A stretch of 64,000 nt of DNA from Echinococcus granulosus (lineage: Eukaryota; Platyhelminthes; Cestoda; Cyclophyllidea; Taeniidae): the NCBI RefSeq assembly GCF_000524195.1, contig NW_020170381.1:1642153-1706152 (forward strand), read 5' to 3'. Positions 49,601 through 62,800 of this stretch are shown here, one piece after another. How positions within the stretch are numbered: position 1 is the first letter of the stretch; each line of letters starts with the position of its first letter. The notes under the pieces were generated by a model. The model was not told the DNA's origin. It saw nothing but the letters and a program-made list of their open reading frames with translations, and ran no database searches. The translations under genes and the position numbers were made by a program.

Positions 49601-52600
49601 ATTGGTCCATTTGCCTCCCACTATTTCTTTCGAAAATTCACATGTCTGATGAAATTGTGGACCATTTTTGCACAAAGTAAACGATAGTTTATGCTCTTTT
49701 ACGCATTGATAGTGCATTTCTGACAGCTACGCTCATACCGTTCTGACTGTCTCTATGGTTTACCGTCCTTTTACAGTTAAAGTGCCTTTGTCGTAACTTG
49801 CTTCTCGAGTCAAGGTTCCGTGTGCATTGAGTTTCCTCTGAAATGCTTCTAACTGTCATGTATTTTGTGCAATGGACCGCTTTGTAATCAATTTTTAGTA
49901 GTGGGCTGTGCGGTTGCTTAAACGAGCAATGCGGTACTTCAAGCGGTTTCAAAAGCTAATTGACAGGAACCCTCTTGCCTGTGTGACCACTTTGTGTTCG
50001 GCTTTTGGTGTGGTGGAATGTCCGGGATCCCATTCGAGCTCTCCCATTTTTGTTTCCGGTTCTTGCTGAGTCACATACAAGAATCTTCGCCCTGTTGTAA
50101 GTCTTGTCGCTCACTGGTGTAGTTGGCATAAATACACTGGCTATCTCCTAGGGTAAACTTATTGTCTTTACTTTTGCATTTATCACAAAGTGATCACGAA
50201 TGTTACTAGGAATGCCAAAAGACAGTCGCCCTGCACTTAATGAGTAGCTCCACTTCGTGGTCGGTTAACTGAGCCCTTTGTTAAAGAATAGTTTACTCCC
50301 CTTGTTCCTAGGATTAGCTGGGATTCCTAGTATTTCAGTCGTTTAAGCTAATGTGCGTAGCAAACTATATTGAATACTCTTTATTTTCGTTCACATCACT
50401 ACATTGCATTGTTCAAAGGTAGTTTTGTTTTCACTATCAGGCCTTTTTACGTGATCTAGTTGTGGCTCATTCCGAGTTTTCTAATCCTATTTAATGAGCG
50501 TATGTGACCTCTGTTAATCCCTCATGTTTGCCATTCCCAATGGGTTCCATTATCTACAGATGTAAGAGGCAGTGGTTTTAAAAACACGGATTTGACAGAC
50601 TTTCTTTATACAGACTTTAGGAAAGCGATTATGTTGACTCTCGAGTTCATTTGCTTTATTCTTGTGCTTCTCCACCTCTTCGATGTTATCTGGAACCAGC
50701 GCCTGTAATACAGGCAACTTCTTGATGCACGAATTCGTCTTAAGGTAGAGGCTTTTACCACTATCCGTTTTACTCCCCCTAGTTCTTGTTCCTTTTGTAG
50801 TTCTTCACATCACTTTTGATTGATTTCTAACGAATAGTTGTGATTCATGTTTTATGCCTTTTAGTAGTTTAAAAATGCGAAGCTAGCTGGCATAAGGGTA
50901 ATTAACTTAAGTACGTTTGTGTAAGCTGAATGTGTGAACTACTTGACTGGAAACCCCTATCCATTAAATATGCGCACTTACAGCGGTGTTTGACACGGCC
51001 CTGAAGCAGGCGCTGGGCGAATGCGCGACGTTGAAGCGCGTGCAAATGGGCGAAGTGGAGGCACTAGAGACGGAGGCTTGGCCAGTGGTAGCACGGCTGC
51101 TTTATGCCACGGCAGATCTGCGCCAAGGGGTACGCCTCCTCGCTCAGTCAGGGGGTCCGCTGAAGGTGCAGCTGCTGACAACTTGCGACCGCCTTCGCGA
51201 TGACTACCTCCCTGTCCACGGCATCCGTTTGCAGGACCGAGCTGACATCGCCACCGACAAAGCCGATCTCCCTGCCATCGGCCTCGTCGAGGCAAAACTT
51301 CTCACCACTGAGAGGCGTGAAAAGGCCGAGGTATGTCACATCCTTCCAGTGTCCACTTCCTTCCATCGCTACTTATTTATTTTAGTAAGCGTATGCTTCA
51401 CCGGCTCAAGGTATGCGCTTCCTCACTTATTTTAACGGTTCAATTAGGTTTAACGTGGGTTAGTGTTGTTATGGCTTCTGCCAAATTGGTATGCGCGTCA
51501 CAATTATAGACGGGATCAAGCAAACAGCAGACATTGGATCCTACTTCTACTGTAAAACCAGTTTCGCAGTTGGAAGGTGGAATCCTTGCATGGAGTCTTC
51601 CATGACGATGTTAATAAGCGTTTTTGAGCGTCACCAGACGATCAAGAGACACAGGGAATCCATAGATGAGTTTCTTTTGGCTAATCATGTATCTCAGTTT
51701 GTCATTCAATAAGTAGAGGGCTTTATTTTACAATCGGTTCTTGTTGATGGTTGTGAGAAGAGCATTTGGAACTGGAATGTGCCAGTCTTCGAATGGTTTC
51801 GGGAACCCCCACTTTTAAAGTATTTACGCATACATCTTCTCGGAACAACCAGTTTCTGCTAAAGGTGTTTGGAAAAGTTATTTGACGTTCCATATTCTAA
51901 ACTGGTTCGACAATAAAGTGAATGGTGTCCTGTAGCTAAAAAGAGACAAAATACCTATTATAGTCTAAGTTAAGGCTGTGCCGACTACTTCATGCCACAT
52001 TATTGTGCATGGTGAATGCGTGCTGAATGGTTCATGCCCCTTCGCTTGACATCACAGCTTTATGATCAAAGCTTTAAGCTAGCCGATAGAATTTGCGAAC
52101 GCGTTGAATCGTCTTCGGGATAGTGCTGCAAATTTGGTGTAATCACGATTCGGCTGTATTTAGGTCACATTATTAGGGGCGATTGCTTGTATTGTGTTAG
52201 TACAATTGGTCTTGTTGTACTTTTGTTTGTAGAGGGCCGCGGAAAAGGCGGCTGCGAAAGCCATACGGTTGCTGGCCAAAATGGAGGCGGGGAAACAACC
52301 ACCCTCAGAGATGTTCCGAAGTCAAATCGACAAGTTTTCCGCCTTTGATGAAAAGGTCTGTTGTCTCAGCTTTCCCCATCTAATTTTCAAAATAGATGGG
52401 CAATCACTTTATTTAATTTAATATCCCAACAGAAACACCCTACACCTGCTCTTGAATTTCCCATTTTCCCAGTGAACTCTCCATCACTTACGCAGTTAAA
52501 ATGTCTTGCTACTGTGTCGCTATCGGCGTACGCACATTCATATGTGCGTAAGTGTGATTCTGAGGTTGGAAAATGTCTTTCACAGATGTCTGATGTATGT

Positions 52601-53663
52601 GTAGAAAAATTAGCTTGTACTGACCCAATCTAATTCAATGTCACAATTTCCATTGACTGCACCACCACGTTTGCTGTGACATCTGCCCAGGTAGTCAGGA
52701 TTAAACTGTCGTCAAATTTGTTTTCTATTGCCAAAATTCAGTTTGATGTTTGTGCATTTTTCACAGCAAATTTATGACATGATTATGCGTTATAAATCAG
52801 CGGTGTTACCGTCTTTATTGGTAGTTGATGAAGCCTTTTAAGCCTCTGACATTTCACTGTAATATAAAAGTGAACTACTTCAATTCGCTTCGATTCATTC
52901 AAACAAAATGCCTGATTTGGACTCGAGCTCTAAATAACTTTCCCTGAAAATCTTCATTAATGTCCCTCTGTGTGTATTTCTACTCTAGATTTAGTTGTCT
53001 ATACTGAAGGCACGTTGCATAAGTAAGTTGCCTTTTGTAAGGCAAACTTTTTACACAACAGTTGAAGTTCTTTTTAATTATTTTGATGACGCTTATCCTT
53101 ACCACTTATATTCGTTCTTATAAACGGAGATGGTTTGAGAGAAAGTTCAGGATTACTGCCTACGGTGAATACTGCAATTATCTCTCATACCAGATACTTT
53201 TGGTGTCTCCTCTATTGTATTCCCATCTATTTCCATCCGAAAACGAATGAGTTGCTTATCGTATTTCTTTTTACATTCAAGAATATGCCCTAGCCCGACA
53301 TCTTATTCTGCTCGTACAATTCTCAAGCATTCCAGTAAACTATCATAAACTCCGTAACCACATTATTTGACCCCTTTGTGGTGTCCATATATTGATCACG
53401 GATGCAACAATGTATCATTGAGCGAATCTCGTCTCGCTGCCAATTCTAGTGTCAGTAGTGTGATCAAACTTGATAATTTTGGCTCCCTTCCCCGGTTCCT
53501 CCAATCGATACCTTCACGAGAGTATTTTTGGGTATTTTAGGGCATGCCAACGCATGACGCGACAGGGAAGGAGATTTCAAAGAGCCAGTTGAAGAAGTTG
53601 CAGAAGATGTACGACGCTCAGGCTAAACGCCACGAGGACTATCTAGCCAGTCTTGACTCATAG
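43613..53663 (+). CDS. CARS1: cytosolic cysteine--tRNA ligase, 14 exons, complete
   Basis: Class I synthetase that charges tRNA-Cys in the cytosol. Exons: 43613-43711, 43755-43843, 43879-43975, 44015-44113, 44178-44426, 44495-44583, 44659-45016, 45339-45572, 46512-46650, 47224-47625, 48364-48456, 50984-51330, 52233-52355, 53541-53663. All are GT-AG, all phases match, 846 aa. An in-frame TAG upstream supports the ATG. Motifs: [16 protein letters not shown] (HIGH motif as HMGH, 43827-43838), WHIECSVM and [12 protein letters not shown] with the Cys, His and Glu zinc ligands, and [13 protein letters not shown] (KMSKS, 45408-45422). The C-terminus PPSEMF...[15 protein letters not shown] matches the eukaryotic tail, and a charged Ala/Lys/Glu helix precedes it. 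Relative to human CARS1 there are about 115 extra residues (within 545-690). No organellar targeting peptide is evident, so it should be the cytosolic form. The first six introns are 35-75 bp and the later ones up to 2527 bp. Confidence 0.95.
44427..44494 (+). other. CysRS intron 5, typical of the short 5' introns
   Basis: A 68-bp GT-AG intron in phase 0. The six 5' introns of this gene measure 43, 35, 39, 64, 68 and 75 bp, and the seven 3' introns 322, 939, 573, 738, 2527, 902 and 1185 bp. The 35-bp intron at 43844-43878 must be removed, since its length is not a multiple of three and removing it restores the [12 protein letters not shown] reading. Confidence 0.85.
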
Positions 53664-56630
53664 TGCCGAAGGTGTCGAGGCCAGGAAAGCACGCCCACAC
53701 TTTTTCGTTTCTCCAGGTTTAAGGTGCTGAAGTTAATCTTCTCGCCTCACGGCTTCGTGTCGTCTTAGTTACTAATCGGGCGAATTGTGTGAGCTGGGTT
53801 AGATCAATTTATGCGCTACTTAATGGCCAAAAGGTCCATGCTTAGGTGTTATTACTGCAACAGTGAATGGTTGATAGCATGCATTTTCTTGATTCGGGTT
53901 GAAAAGATCCTATTATTGAAATACCCTGTAAGTGAAGGTACTCACTACTTTTTGCCACCGGAGACTTGTTTTTTGGAGGTGTATGTATGCGAAAGAGTGA
54001 CCTCCCAAGTGTTACAGTTCTCGGGGGGGGTGGGGGTGTCTCCATCTTGCACTGCCCTCCTTAGCTTTTGAGCGGTTGTCTCGAGTTATCAAGACACGAA
54101 GGCAAGGCGCCCATAGCTGTCTTAATTATGCCGACATGCTACAACTCGAGTTCGGCCGCCCGGAGTGCAGGCGACGTCATCAAAACTGCGACATTTCTCA
54201 TGGCCCCCAACCCATTCCCATTTGGCATCATGTGTGCGCGCCAGCGCTAATTTCGAAGACCATGGCCTCACTGGTGGCCGGTACGGCCAGGTGAGTCGGT
54301 CATGGCGCTGAGGGCCACCAACGTAGCAGTCGCTCAAACCACATTTATTTGCCACCGTGTTCTTTGCACATGGCGGCTACAGGAGTATCAGCAGCGGAAG
54401 AAGCAAGCTCTGTGGTTTATCCCTAGGGTAGAACCCTATAGGAAGGAAAAATCTGCAGGTTATGGCCTGGGAATCTGTGCTTTAGAATGCGAGGTCCCGT
54501 GCTTGCATAAAATCAATTTGAACATTAGGCACCAGCTCTAGAAGTCCTGTATACAAACTGGGTCCGGTTAAATTGGTGAAGGCGGGGTTTTTGACCGTCC
54601 TGACCACTTAGAACGTTATAATTCACTGGGAGACTGCTGCACTTTCACCGGGGGTAGCATGTTTTGTATGCGTTGCTCTGTTTGAGTTTAAGCATTGCAA
54701 GATAATGGGCAATTTTATGAAACGGAACATGTACTTTCATTTACCAATCAACTTTCTATTTACTAATTTCTGGGCTATGTGATCATTTAATTATACGGGC
54801 TGTATCCAAAACTGGGAAGCCTTATTTGAGTCAGGTCGGTGTTTTGCTGAGCCATCGATATGCTTGATGAAAGGTAGCCACGGCCTCCGCTAGGTCGTCG
54901 TGTTGAAGTGGGTCCGTGACATTGCGAAGCAGAGTGAAATATTTTAATCATTAAGAGGAGGTAAGAGTGCACTCCATCGAATTGGAAGTGTTCTATAGTG
55001 AGACAAGCACTCCTGGACGGGCTCTCAAGAATGGGGTTCTATGAGTAGGCGTGAGGGTAGGAGGGAGAAGATAAACCAGAGTAGTTCCCATAATGTGGAA
55101 GGGGATCATGTGATCGGCCTCCTGACTAAAGGTCGCCACGGTGCCTTCCCCCTCACCAGTGGGACCACCCGCGGACGCACATCCGACCGCACTGGGAGCG
55201 GATGCCATAAATAGCTCGCCTTTGCGTCCATTCCTTCCTTCTTCATGGGTGGCTAAACACGGTATTAAATCGGTCTTGGGGAGGGGATTGATGGATTCCT
55301 GCCTTTATTACTCCCTAGTAAATAACTCTCAGAAATCGTGCATCAAGTGGGAATGAGCTATGTGGGGACGCCTAGTCGTTGTGGTTATTCTGCTTTCGCC
55401 GGTGCTTTTCCGACGAAGTATGGGAACCTGGGTTTTTTCCCTCCTCATAGGGTGGTTTATAAGCGATTATGTTCATAAGGTTGAAATCTCACTACGGAAC
55501 GGCTCCGCTTGAGTTGGTTGAATTAGTACTGTTCGAGCGACTGCGTATGGACGCTGTCAAGCTTCCAATAAACTGAATAAATTGCTGCGGTCAGTTATGC
55601 TCAGGCCTTGGTGGATAAACTTTGGATCAGCCAGGATGATTCAATGCTTTCAGCGCATTGCTGTTCGCAGCACACCTAAAACTCAGGCCTATTTGAATGA
55701 TTAGCTTATCGCTTGAAGTAGCATTGGATTGCTGAAATCGTGGTGCCTTATACCAAAGCGTGGAAGATTTTGACGGTACCTAGTTGCTTCGGTCTATCGG
55801 TTTCTTTCTAATATAAAGTTTGTCTAGTTTTGGGTGCCATTCCCTTCAGAACTTAAATAATCTCGGGCGTTTAAATGCCTTAAAATATTTTAAGTGGGAT
55901 TGTCCCTTAAGTGTTTGAACAGATTTTCGGTGAGCACTTGCCTACTGAGTTAGTTTCCAAGTTGCTCTTTTGACTGCTCGTATTGTATGTCAATGAAATT
56001 GGTAGCACAGTGAATGTCTTCATGTTTTAAAAGGCAGTGGTCAGTTTTTCCCATGATTGCAATTGGCCCGAGTTTACTCTAGACTCAATTCCAGTGACAT
56101 GTTCCTCAGAAAAAAACTTAGCTCATCAATTAATCATTTAATGCACCTGGAGCCGAATCGAGATCACTTCTTTAGCAGGGTACTTTCCTGATTGACAAAG
56201 ACCCGATGGATGCCTTCAATCAAATGCCACGCGTTGGTGAGAGGACGTTGAGTACTAATTGTGTAATATCGCATCTCAATGCGGCCACATTTCTAGGACT
56301 TTATTGTTCTACCTAATAGACTGCACCGAAGATCGGAAAACTGGTTCCTTATTGCTGGCATCTAGGCGACATATCGAAAGTAGCATCACCTGCCGGGTAT
56401 TGCACTAAGCTATACTAAGGTAGTGGAATGTAAAAGAATGGTTCAGCATGAAATTATGGAGGAGCTGAGGCGCAGCTATCATGTTCTTTTACCAAGAAGG
56501 AGGTCCAGGTTGCGAGAACTGAAGGGATTGCATAGCCAAACAATATTACTTCACAACACAGCCTCGTCTTTCTTTTGGGCATCATTATCTGTGCTGCTAG
56601 TGTTCACTCTTCTTCGGTTGTAAGGAGACG
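53664..56630. other. downstream region with GC-rich islands, no supported gene
   Basis: It follows the CysRS stop codon, so the first part is its 3' UTR; no AATAAA is close by. A GC-rich patch at about 54070-54300 is open in three readings (two plus, one minus). Another at about 54800-55210 reads on the minus strand through HDDLAEAVATFHQAYRWLSK to a stop near 54830. Both look like fragments of mobile elements or of a dead gene rather than intact exons. A G-run lies at 54024-54038. Confidence 0.4.
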
Positions 56631-56639
56631 CTCGAATGG

Positions 56640-56850
56640 ATTTCCTATATGGTGTTAATATGGTGGGGGTTCCTGAATATAGAGTACTCAGCAAGGTAAA
56701 CCAAATTGGAGAAGATTTCATGAGGAGGATCGGGATAAAATTTAGATATTTTGTGGCGGGCATATACTGAGGGCCCATTCTCCTTGATAATAGGATTTGT
56801 CCAAAACTAGCGTGAGGCAAGGTGATATCATGGTGTCTGCTACACAAATA
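56640..56850 (+). pseudogene. possible relic of a non-LTR reverse transcriptase
   Basis: Plus-strand reading contains GVPEYRVLS near 56668 and, about 130 bases later in another frame, KTSVRQGDIMVS at 56803-56838. The order GxP...(G/S)VRQGD..S is that of the fingers-to-palm part of LINE reverse transcriptases. Stop codons and frame changes intervene, so if real it is dead. The match is short and could be chance. Confidence 0.25.
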
Positions 56851-59800
56851 GTTGGAGTCCGAAACGAATTGTAAGCCTTTCTTTAATACTGATTTCGATC
56901 TGTTGGAAACTGGTCTCACTCGTATGGGAAACTCAAAACGAAGACTTACCTACCCGCAGCAGATGTCTCTTTTGTTTACCATCATGTTTATTAACTGGAG
57001 TAATTGTTCGATTGAATCGGGTTTGCTTACCTCTGCCACAAATGTATCACCTCAATTCTTTCCTGAAACCGTAATAAGGTACAGCGGTGTCGAAACACAG
57101 TTTATTATAAGTGTAATGAAGGTAGCGATTCAGTCTTGGCGAAAATAAATGAAAAAACGGAGTAAAAGGCGGAATTAAATTCTTGTGTTCTGTTTATCAC
57201 TCGACCAATTGAAAAGGCGACCAGTAAATGGGTGCATCCTTAAAAATGCAGTTGCAGCCTGTTTTTGGCTGGCCAATTTACACCAAAGTTTTGGAGGCCT
57301 TATACTATTGTCTAGAAAAATAGTGTGCAGGGTCCCAAAAACTGTATCTGAAGTCATTTCTGCATCAAACAAAGTTCTTCTTGGAGGAACTTATAAACTC
57401 AATCAGACTAAAATTGGCTTTCAACTCTTCAGGAATTCTTTAAAGCACTTTTATAGATCACTGTTAGGGTTCATGACATTGTTCTTTAGTTTGAATAGAC
57501 GTAAAATGATGCCTTCAGCCTAAACAAGAGCAAATTTGTGCTTTTGAGGTTTTTAACCCGTAATTCATTTAGCTCGTTAATACCCATTCTAGTTTAAGAA
57601 GTAAACACGATATGTTCGTAGGTACCTTCCGCTCCTGTGTTTGTTGTGGCATTTACTGGATTGAAGGTAATCAATGGAAGAAAATAGGTCATCTAATGAC
57701 TTTTTCTTGAGCTTTGCTATCCCTGAAATGGCAGGGGGTGAATCTTTCCGTTCGCTCAACCACTGTATGATCACTGCTTTGAGTCTATTACTGTCACAGA
57801 GCAAAAGTCAGTAAACTGATCTGCATATAGGCGGAAGAATCGAAAAATTTCTGGTATTTGGAGGATATGTTAAAAAAATAATGAAGTACTTGTGTACATC
57901 ATGGAGCATTGGAAGAAATTTCACTACGTCGTCTTTCCCTTGTTTGTCAGACCTCGACAATATAACTGAAATCGTAAGACACTAAGAAAACATTGTGTGA
58001 TATGCTTCGACATCTTTGAAATTACAAGGCAGTCCGACTAGCAATTTGATTTGAAATCTACTCTTTGCACATCCGATTGAGAGGGTAGGGTGACTCTTTC
58101 AGTCAAGATTGTATGAATTGTATTCAACAGACCCTCGCACTAGGCAGGCGACTGACAACGGAGTGATGCGTTGATCGACGCTACTTGAATTGGATGCTTT
58201 AGGCCCGAGTGGAGCGCTGTTAATGCCAGCCTGGCCGGGACGGACCGGAATCAGCAGTACGACAGTCGATGCTGAAACCGGCCCCTAGACCACCCACAGG
58301 GGGTGTAAGCGACCCACCAGCTGTCCCCCACAGAACCCTTCTGCAGCCCACCACAGCTGATAACCCCTCGGTAGACAGATTTCATTGTCGTGTTTACTAT
58401 GATTTTGGCAGTCTTTACTGTGCGTATGCGTATTGTCATTCAAGCGGTTGACTTGACTTCATGTAGTTTTCTTTTATTGGGATCTTCGTTAAATGGGTTA
58501 AAGGGGTAGGTGAAGAGAATGTTACTTCCCCCAGGCAAATTTGCACCGTTTCAAGTCAAATTCTTTTATTGCTAAAGGTATCACTGATGCGTGGAAGTGA
58601 CATGGTGGGGGGGAGGGGGAGGGGGTGAGTAATCTTCAAAAAGAGGTACCACCTTTTCACACAAGATTATTGAATAACTTGGAGAAAATAGGGAGTATGT
58701 GTATTAATGAAAATCTAATTGGCCTACTTTTTTAAAAAGTAAAATGAGAGGAAATAAAGGCATATAAAGTAGCCGTACAACTGCAGATAAGTCGGGTGAA
58801 ATCCGGTTTTGGGTAAAACTGAATTAATTGTGGTTTTTCCACTTTGTGTTCATTCACTATGACACCAAGCTGTCCAATTGAAGCATTTATTGCCTATAAA
58901 CTGGGGAATACTGGTCATGATCTAAGAGACCAGTTCTGAAAACGTAATAGAAAACATCCCCCATTGGTAGCAGATAACATGATTATTTTGTCATATCTGT
59001 TTGGATAAATGAGATACACTAAATCAACAACTAATCGTGGTTGTTATAACATTTATTCAGACCAGTGGAAATGCTACAGATTAGGACGATTCTCATGGCC
59101 TGAATGTTGGGCTAAGCTGTTTTAAGGTAACCACCGAAACCTATTGTAAAAGTCAGCATCTTCCTTTACAACGCATACTTGGAAAAGGAGCTACTGGACT
59201 AGTGTCTTCACGTGAAGCAGAGCAATGCCTAACACCGAACCTGCCAACAAGTACAAAAATCTTACATGTCTTTATTTATTTACAGTCAAGGCAGCAGTTG
59301 GCGGGACCAGAACAGTGTGGAGAGGGGAGAAAAGTCCAACAACAGGTCCTTTGACCACCAACGTTGATGACTCCTGTTCGACGCGAGACGGCTAGACACA
59401 CACTGGCTCGGGCGGGTATCGGCGCTTCCTCCTTCTCCACCTCAGCCCACCCGAACGCTCACGGGTGGTCTCGTTGTATCAATTAATTTTATGACGGACT
59501 TGTGGAGGCAGCAGCTTAGACGATGCAGTTAAGGCAGTAGAACTAGACGAGGGACAATGAACCCCCTGATTTCGATTGTTGCATTTGGTTGTGTTGTCAG
59601 GATCACAAGTATACATGAATGTGAATCTTTCATATGTAAAATGGCTATTTAAAAAAACGATGAAATTTGGTAGCCGATTTGGCTTTAATTTCATGATGCC
59701 TGAATGTGTTGCTGCACTTGATCGGTGACGTGAATAGACTAGCATTCATAACTCGATAAATGTTTTTTAGGGATAAAATTTTTAGACCCAAACACATTTT

Positions 59801-62800
59801 AATCAAAACAGTTTTAACTTCGTTAAGATAAAAAAAGTGTCTTATGCTTTCTGATTCACCTTTAATCACCCGAAATCCATTTACGCGACCAATGCCGTGA
59901 AGCAAATTGACCGTAGATGGTGGTCACCTTGAGTATGCCAGTCAAAGCAAGTCATGATAATAAAATTTACTGACTTAGCGCCCTGAGTAATTGCATGCAG
60001 AAGGCATTATTTTATTTGCTTTAAGCTGTTTCACCGACATAGGACATTGCTAACGCACTGGGCTCCTGTCAACTGCCATGCTAATAGAAGTCCAACGCTC
60101 ACGCAGATAATCAGGTAGTGTGAATAGCCAAACACAGATGCGCATGTTACTTAACGAGTTGGGCCCCGCGCGAGAGGCCACTCTCGTGTTAGGTGGTATT
60201 TGGTCGTGATTGCATAACACATGGACATGTCTAATGGTGTGCGAACCGTAAATTACTAGCACTTCTCTGCCCCGCCGCATACTTCTTCCTCTTCTATAAC
60301 ATTTTACACCTGCGTGTCTGTGCATGTTGTCCTCTTGTCGACACTGGACCATCTGGGTGGTCGCTGCTGGCGGAGCAAAGGTCAGGGGTCTGCCACCGTC
60401 AGCCTCACACTCCTCCTCCCCCTCCTCTTGCACGTGCACCCCACCTTGTTTGTTTGCTGCTATCAGTGCCGTGCAGCAGCGCCGATGGTGTGCTGCACCC
60501 ATCGTCCCGCCCCCCTTTCTCTGACTCCGCCTCCGCCCCCTCCCATCCTCTTCCCCACCACGCTACATAGCAGACGGGACCTCACAAGTCGTAGGAAATG
60601 TCATCAAGTCAGGCCATTCAAATCTACCCTTACCACCTGTCTCCTACGCGCTGTTCGTGTGCGCATTCCGGACGAATTTTTCTAAATTTAACTAATATTT
60701 ACCAAGATAATCAAACCATGAAGCGCCACAGTTTGCCCACTGACGTATCATGTGAGAAGAAATCGGCTTTTTTACGGGTTCCATTTCGTGCGACTGTTGA
60801 GAGTCGAGTCCTTCCTTTCTGTTCTCCCCTTTGATCACAAGCAAACTGCTACTCCTAAGCAAATACTCAGATAGCATTTATGGTGTTGCAGTAGTGGGTG
60901 AAAAATAGTGCTTGTGAAATTTGCACTTCGGACGGAGAGCAATATGTGCGGTCTAATGGCTTACATCAGGCCCTCAATAAAAACAATAAGCCCTTCCACT
61001 AACCTGGAAGTTACAAGAATGAGTTTCGACATCTCCAGTGTTGCTAACATGAAAGGCAACGAATTGATTTGTGCGTCCCACGTGAACAAGTAAATGGTCG
61101 ACAGGTGTCAAATTTTTTTTATTAATTTCATTAATTTAGATTTTCCAATCTTTTCCAATTACACTTGTGAATGATTAACTGATATTCAAATCCTGGCGCT
61201 TCGGTTACTTTTACAGTTTTCAAGGCAACATAGTAAATACTCTTAAAATACTGGACATTATATAATTTTTTCAAACATTAGTCACCGATTAAGAAAGTAT
61301 TTTTTGGAGGAAGATCTCTAGTTGTTTACGCCTGCCTCATAAGCACTAAGAGGGATAACTGGCTAAGTGAATTCCCAGGAATTTTATCGTGCCCAAATTA
61401 CGGTTGGAGATCCTTATAATAACCAAACACTTTACTATGTTGTAAACAACTCAGAAGTTTGTAGCTGCCGAGAGACATTTCAGCAGGCGGGTCAAGCCCT
61501 GAGAATCTATCTTAAACTGTACCCAAACGAAGAAAACCAGTATTCATGGTTGTGTTGAAGAGTCTCAGGAAAACCTGTAGGATTTCGACTAATGATATTA
61601 ACGACAGATTAGCTGTTCTACCAACAAAGTTAACAGCCATAGCTGCAGGTTACACAATACAGTCCTGCAAGTACGTCCATAAAGCATGATTAGGAGTCAT
61701 AAATCAAGTGGGATCTCTAATGGCATATTTGCACAACAGAGACCCACCTGAAGGTACAGATGAGTGACAAATGTGGCTACACACCTGTAAGTAGATCGCA
61801 TGTCCCTCCATAAGTCATGCCCGCACTGCGATGCGATGTTTCTCTCGTAGATAATCTACTTCCCATAGAACAACACTGGAACGGCAATATAACCCTGCAC
61901 CTCGGCGGGTGTGGCAGAAATAGTGCTACCTAATTAAAAAACAGAAACATCGAAGAAGTTTCACACCTTCTCCTTTTTATGAACTACCACGAAAGGTGGC
62001 ATTTAAGTACTCTTTCTTGACCAAAGAGTTGATCTGATGAATGACGTATGCTACAATCCTCACTAGATTGCTGCCAAATCAACAGTTTAATCAATGCAAT
62101 GCCGGTAATACTTTTTTTGCCCATCAAAATTACCAAAATATTCCAGCGAAGCAGAGACTTGTGTGAATATTCACAAACAACCGTTCACTGGTATATCGTT
62201 CTTTGACCACCCACCAAGCAGCAAGGAAGCGAAGTCCCAGAAATACCATTATAAAATGTCTTCCTCCTACGAAACATCACCTTGGTGGAGTAATGAATGC
62301 TGACTTTGTCAATAAGGAGGAAATTTAATAAATTGATACAATTCTAATAACGCCTTATGGCCAGTCAGTAGGAAGGGCGTGAGAAAACGAGCCGATCAGT
62401 GCAGTCGTCGATGGTTGGGGTGTCGCAGTTATTGCTACGTCGGAGCCGTCGGTGCTCACACATGCACACGGGTGTATGGAATACAATGAAAGAGGAATAT
62501 CCACTTTTTGTTGAAGTAATTAAGGGCCGTTAGACGGTACAAATAGCCCAATTACCAACTAGTCTTTTGCTAGCTGAAAATTGAACGGTACTTCAATTCA
62601 GTTAACAACTTCACTACTTCAATGAAGTCGTGAGGTGTGCGAAATCTATACCCTTATATATCCCGTAGCTTCACTGCAATATGTTACAAATGTTGAGCAA
62701 CTGCAAAATTCCTGAGCCACTGGCATGAACTCAGTAGCATCTGACATCACCAATGCAAGCATATATTGCGACGATCCTGCCTAAAAACTTTCGTCACGAC

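Noticed and set aside
51491..51712. 73-codon open reading inside CysRS intron 12 as an extra exon
   Set aside because: Exons 12 and 13 join in phase 0 and give the continuous conserved Lys/Glu-rich helix without it; the translation has no counterpart in the family.
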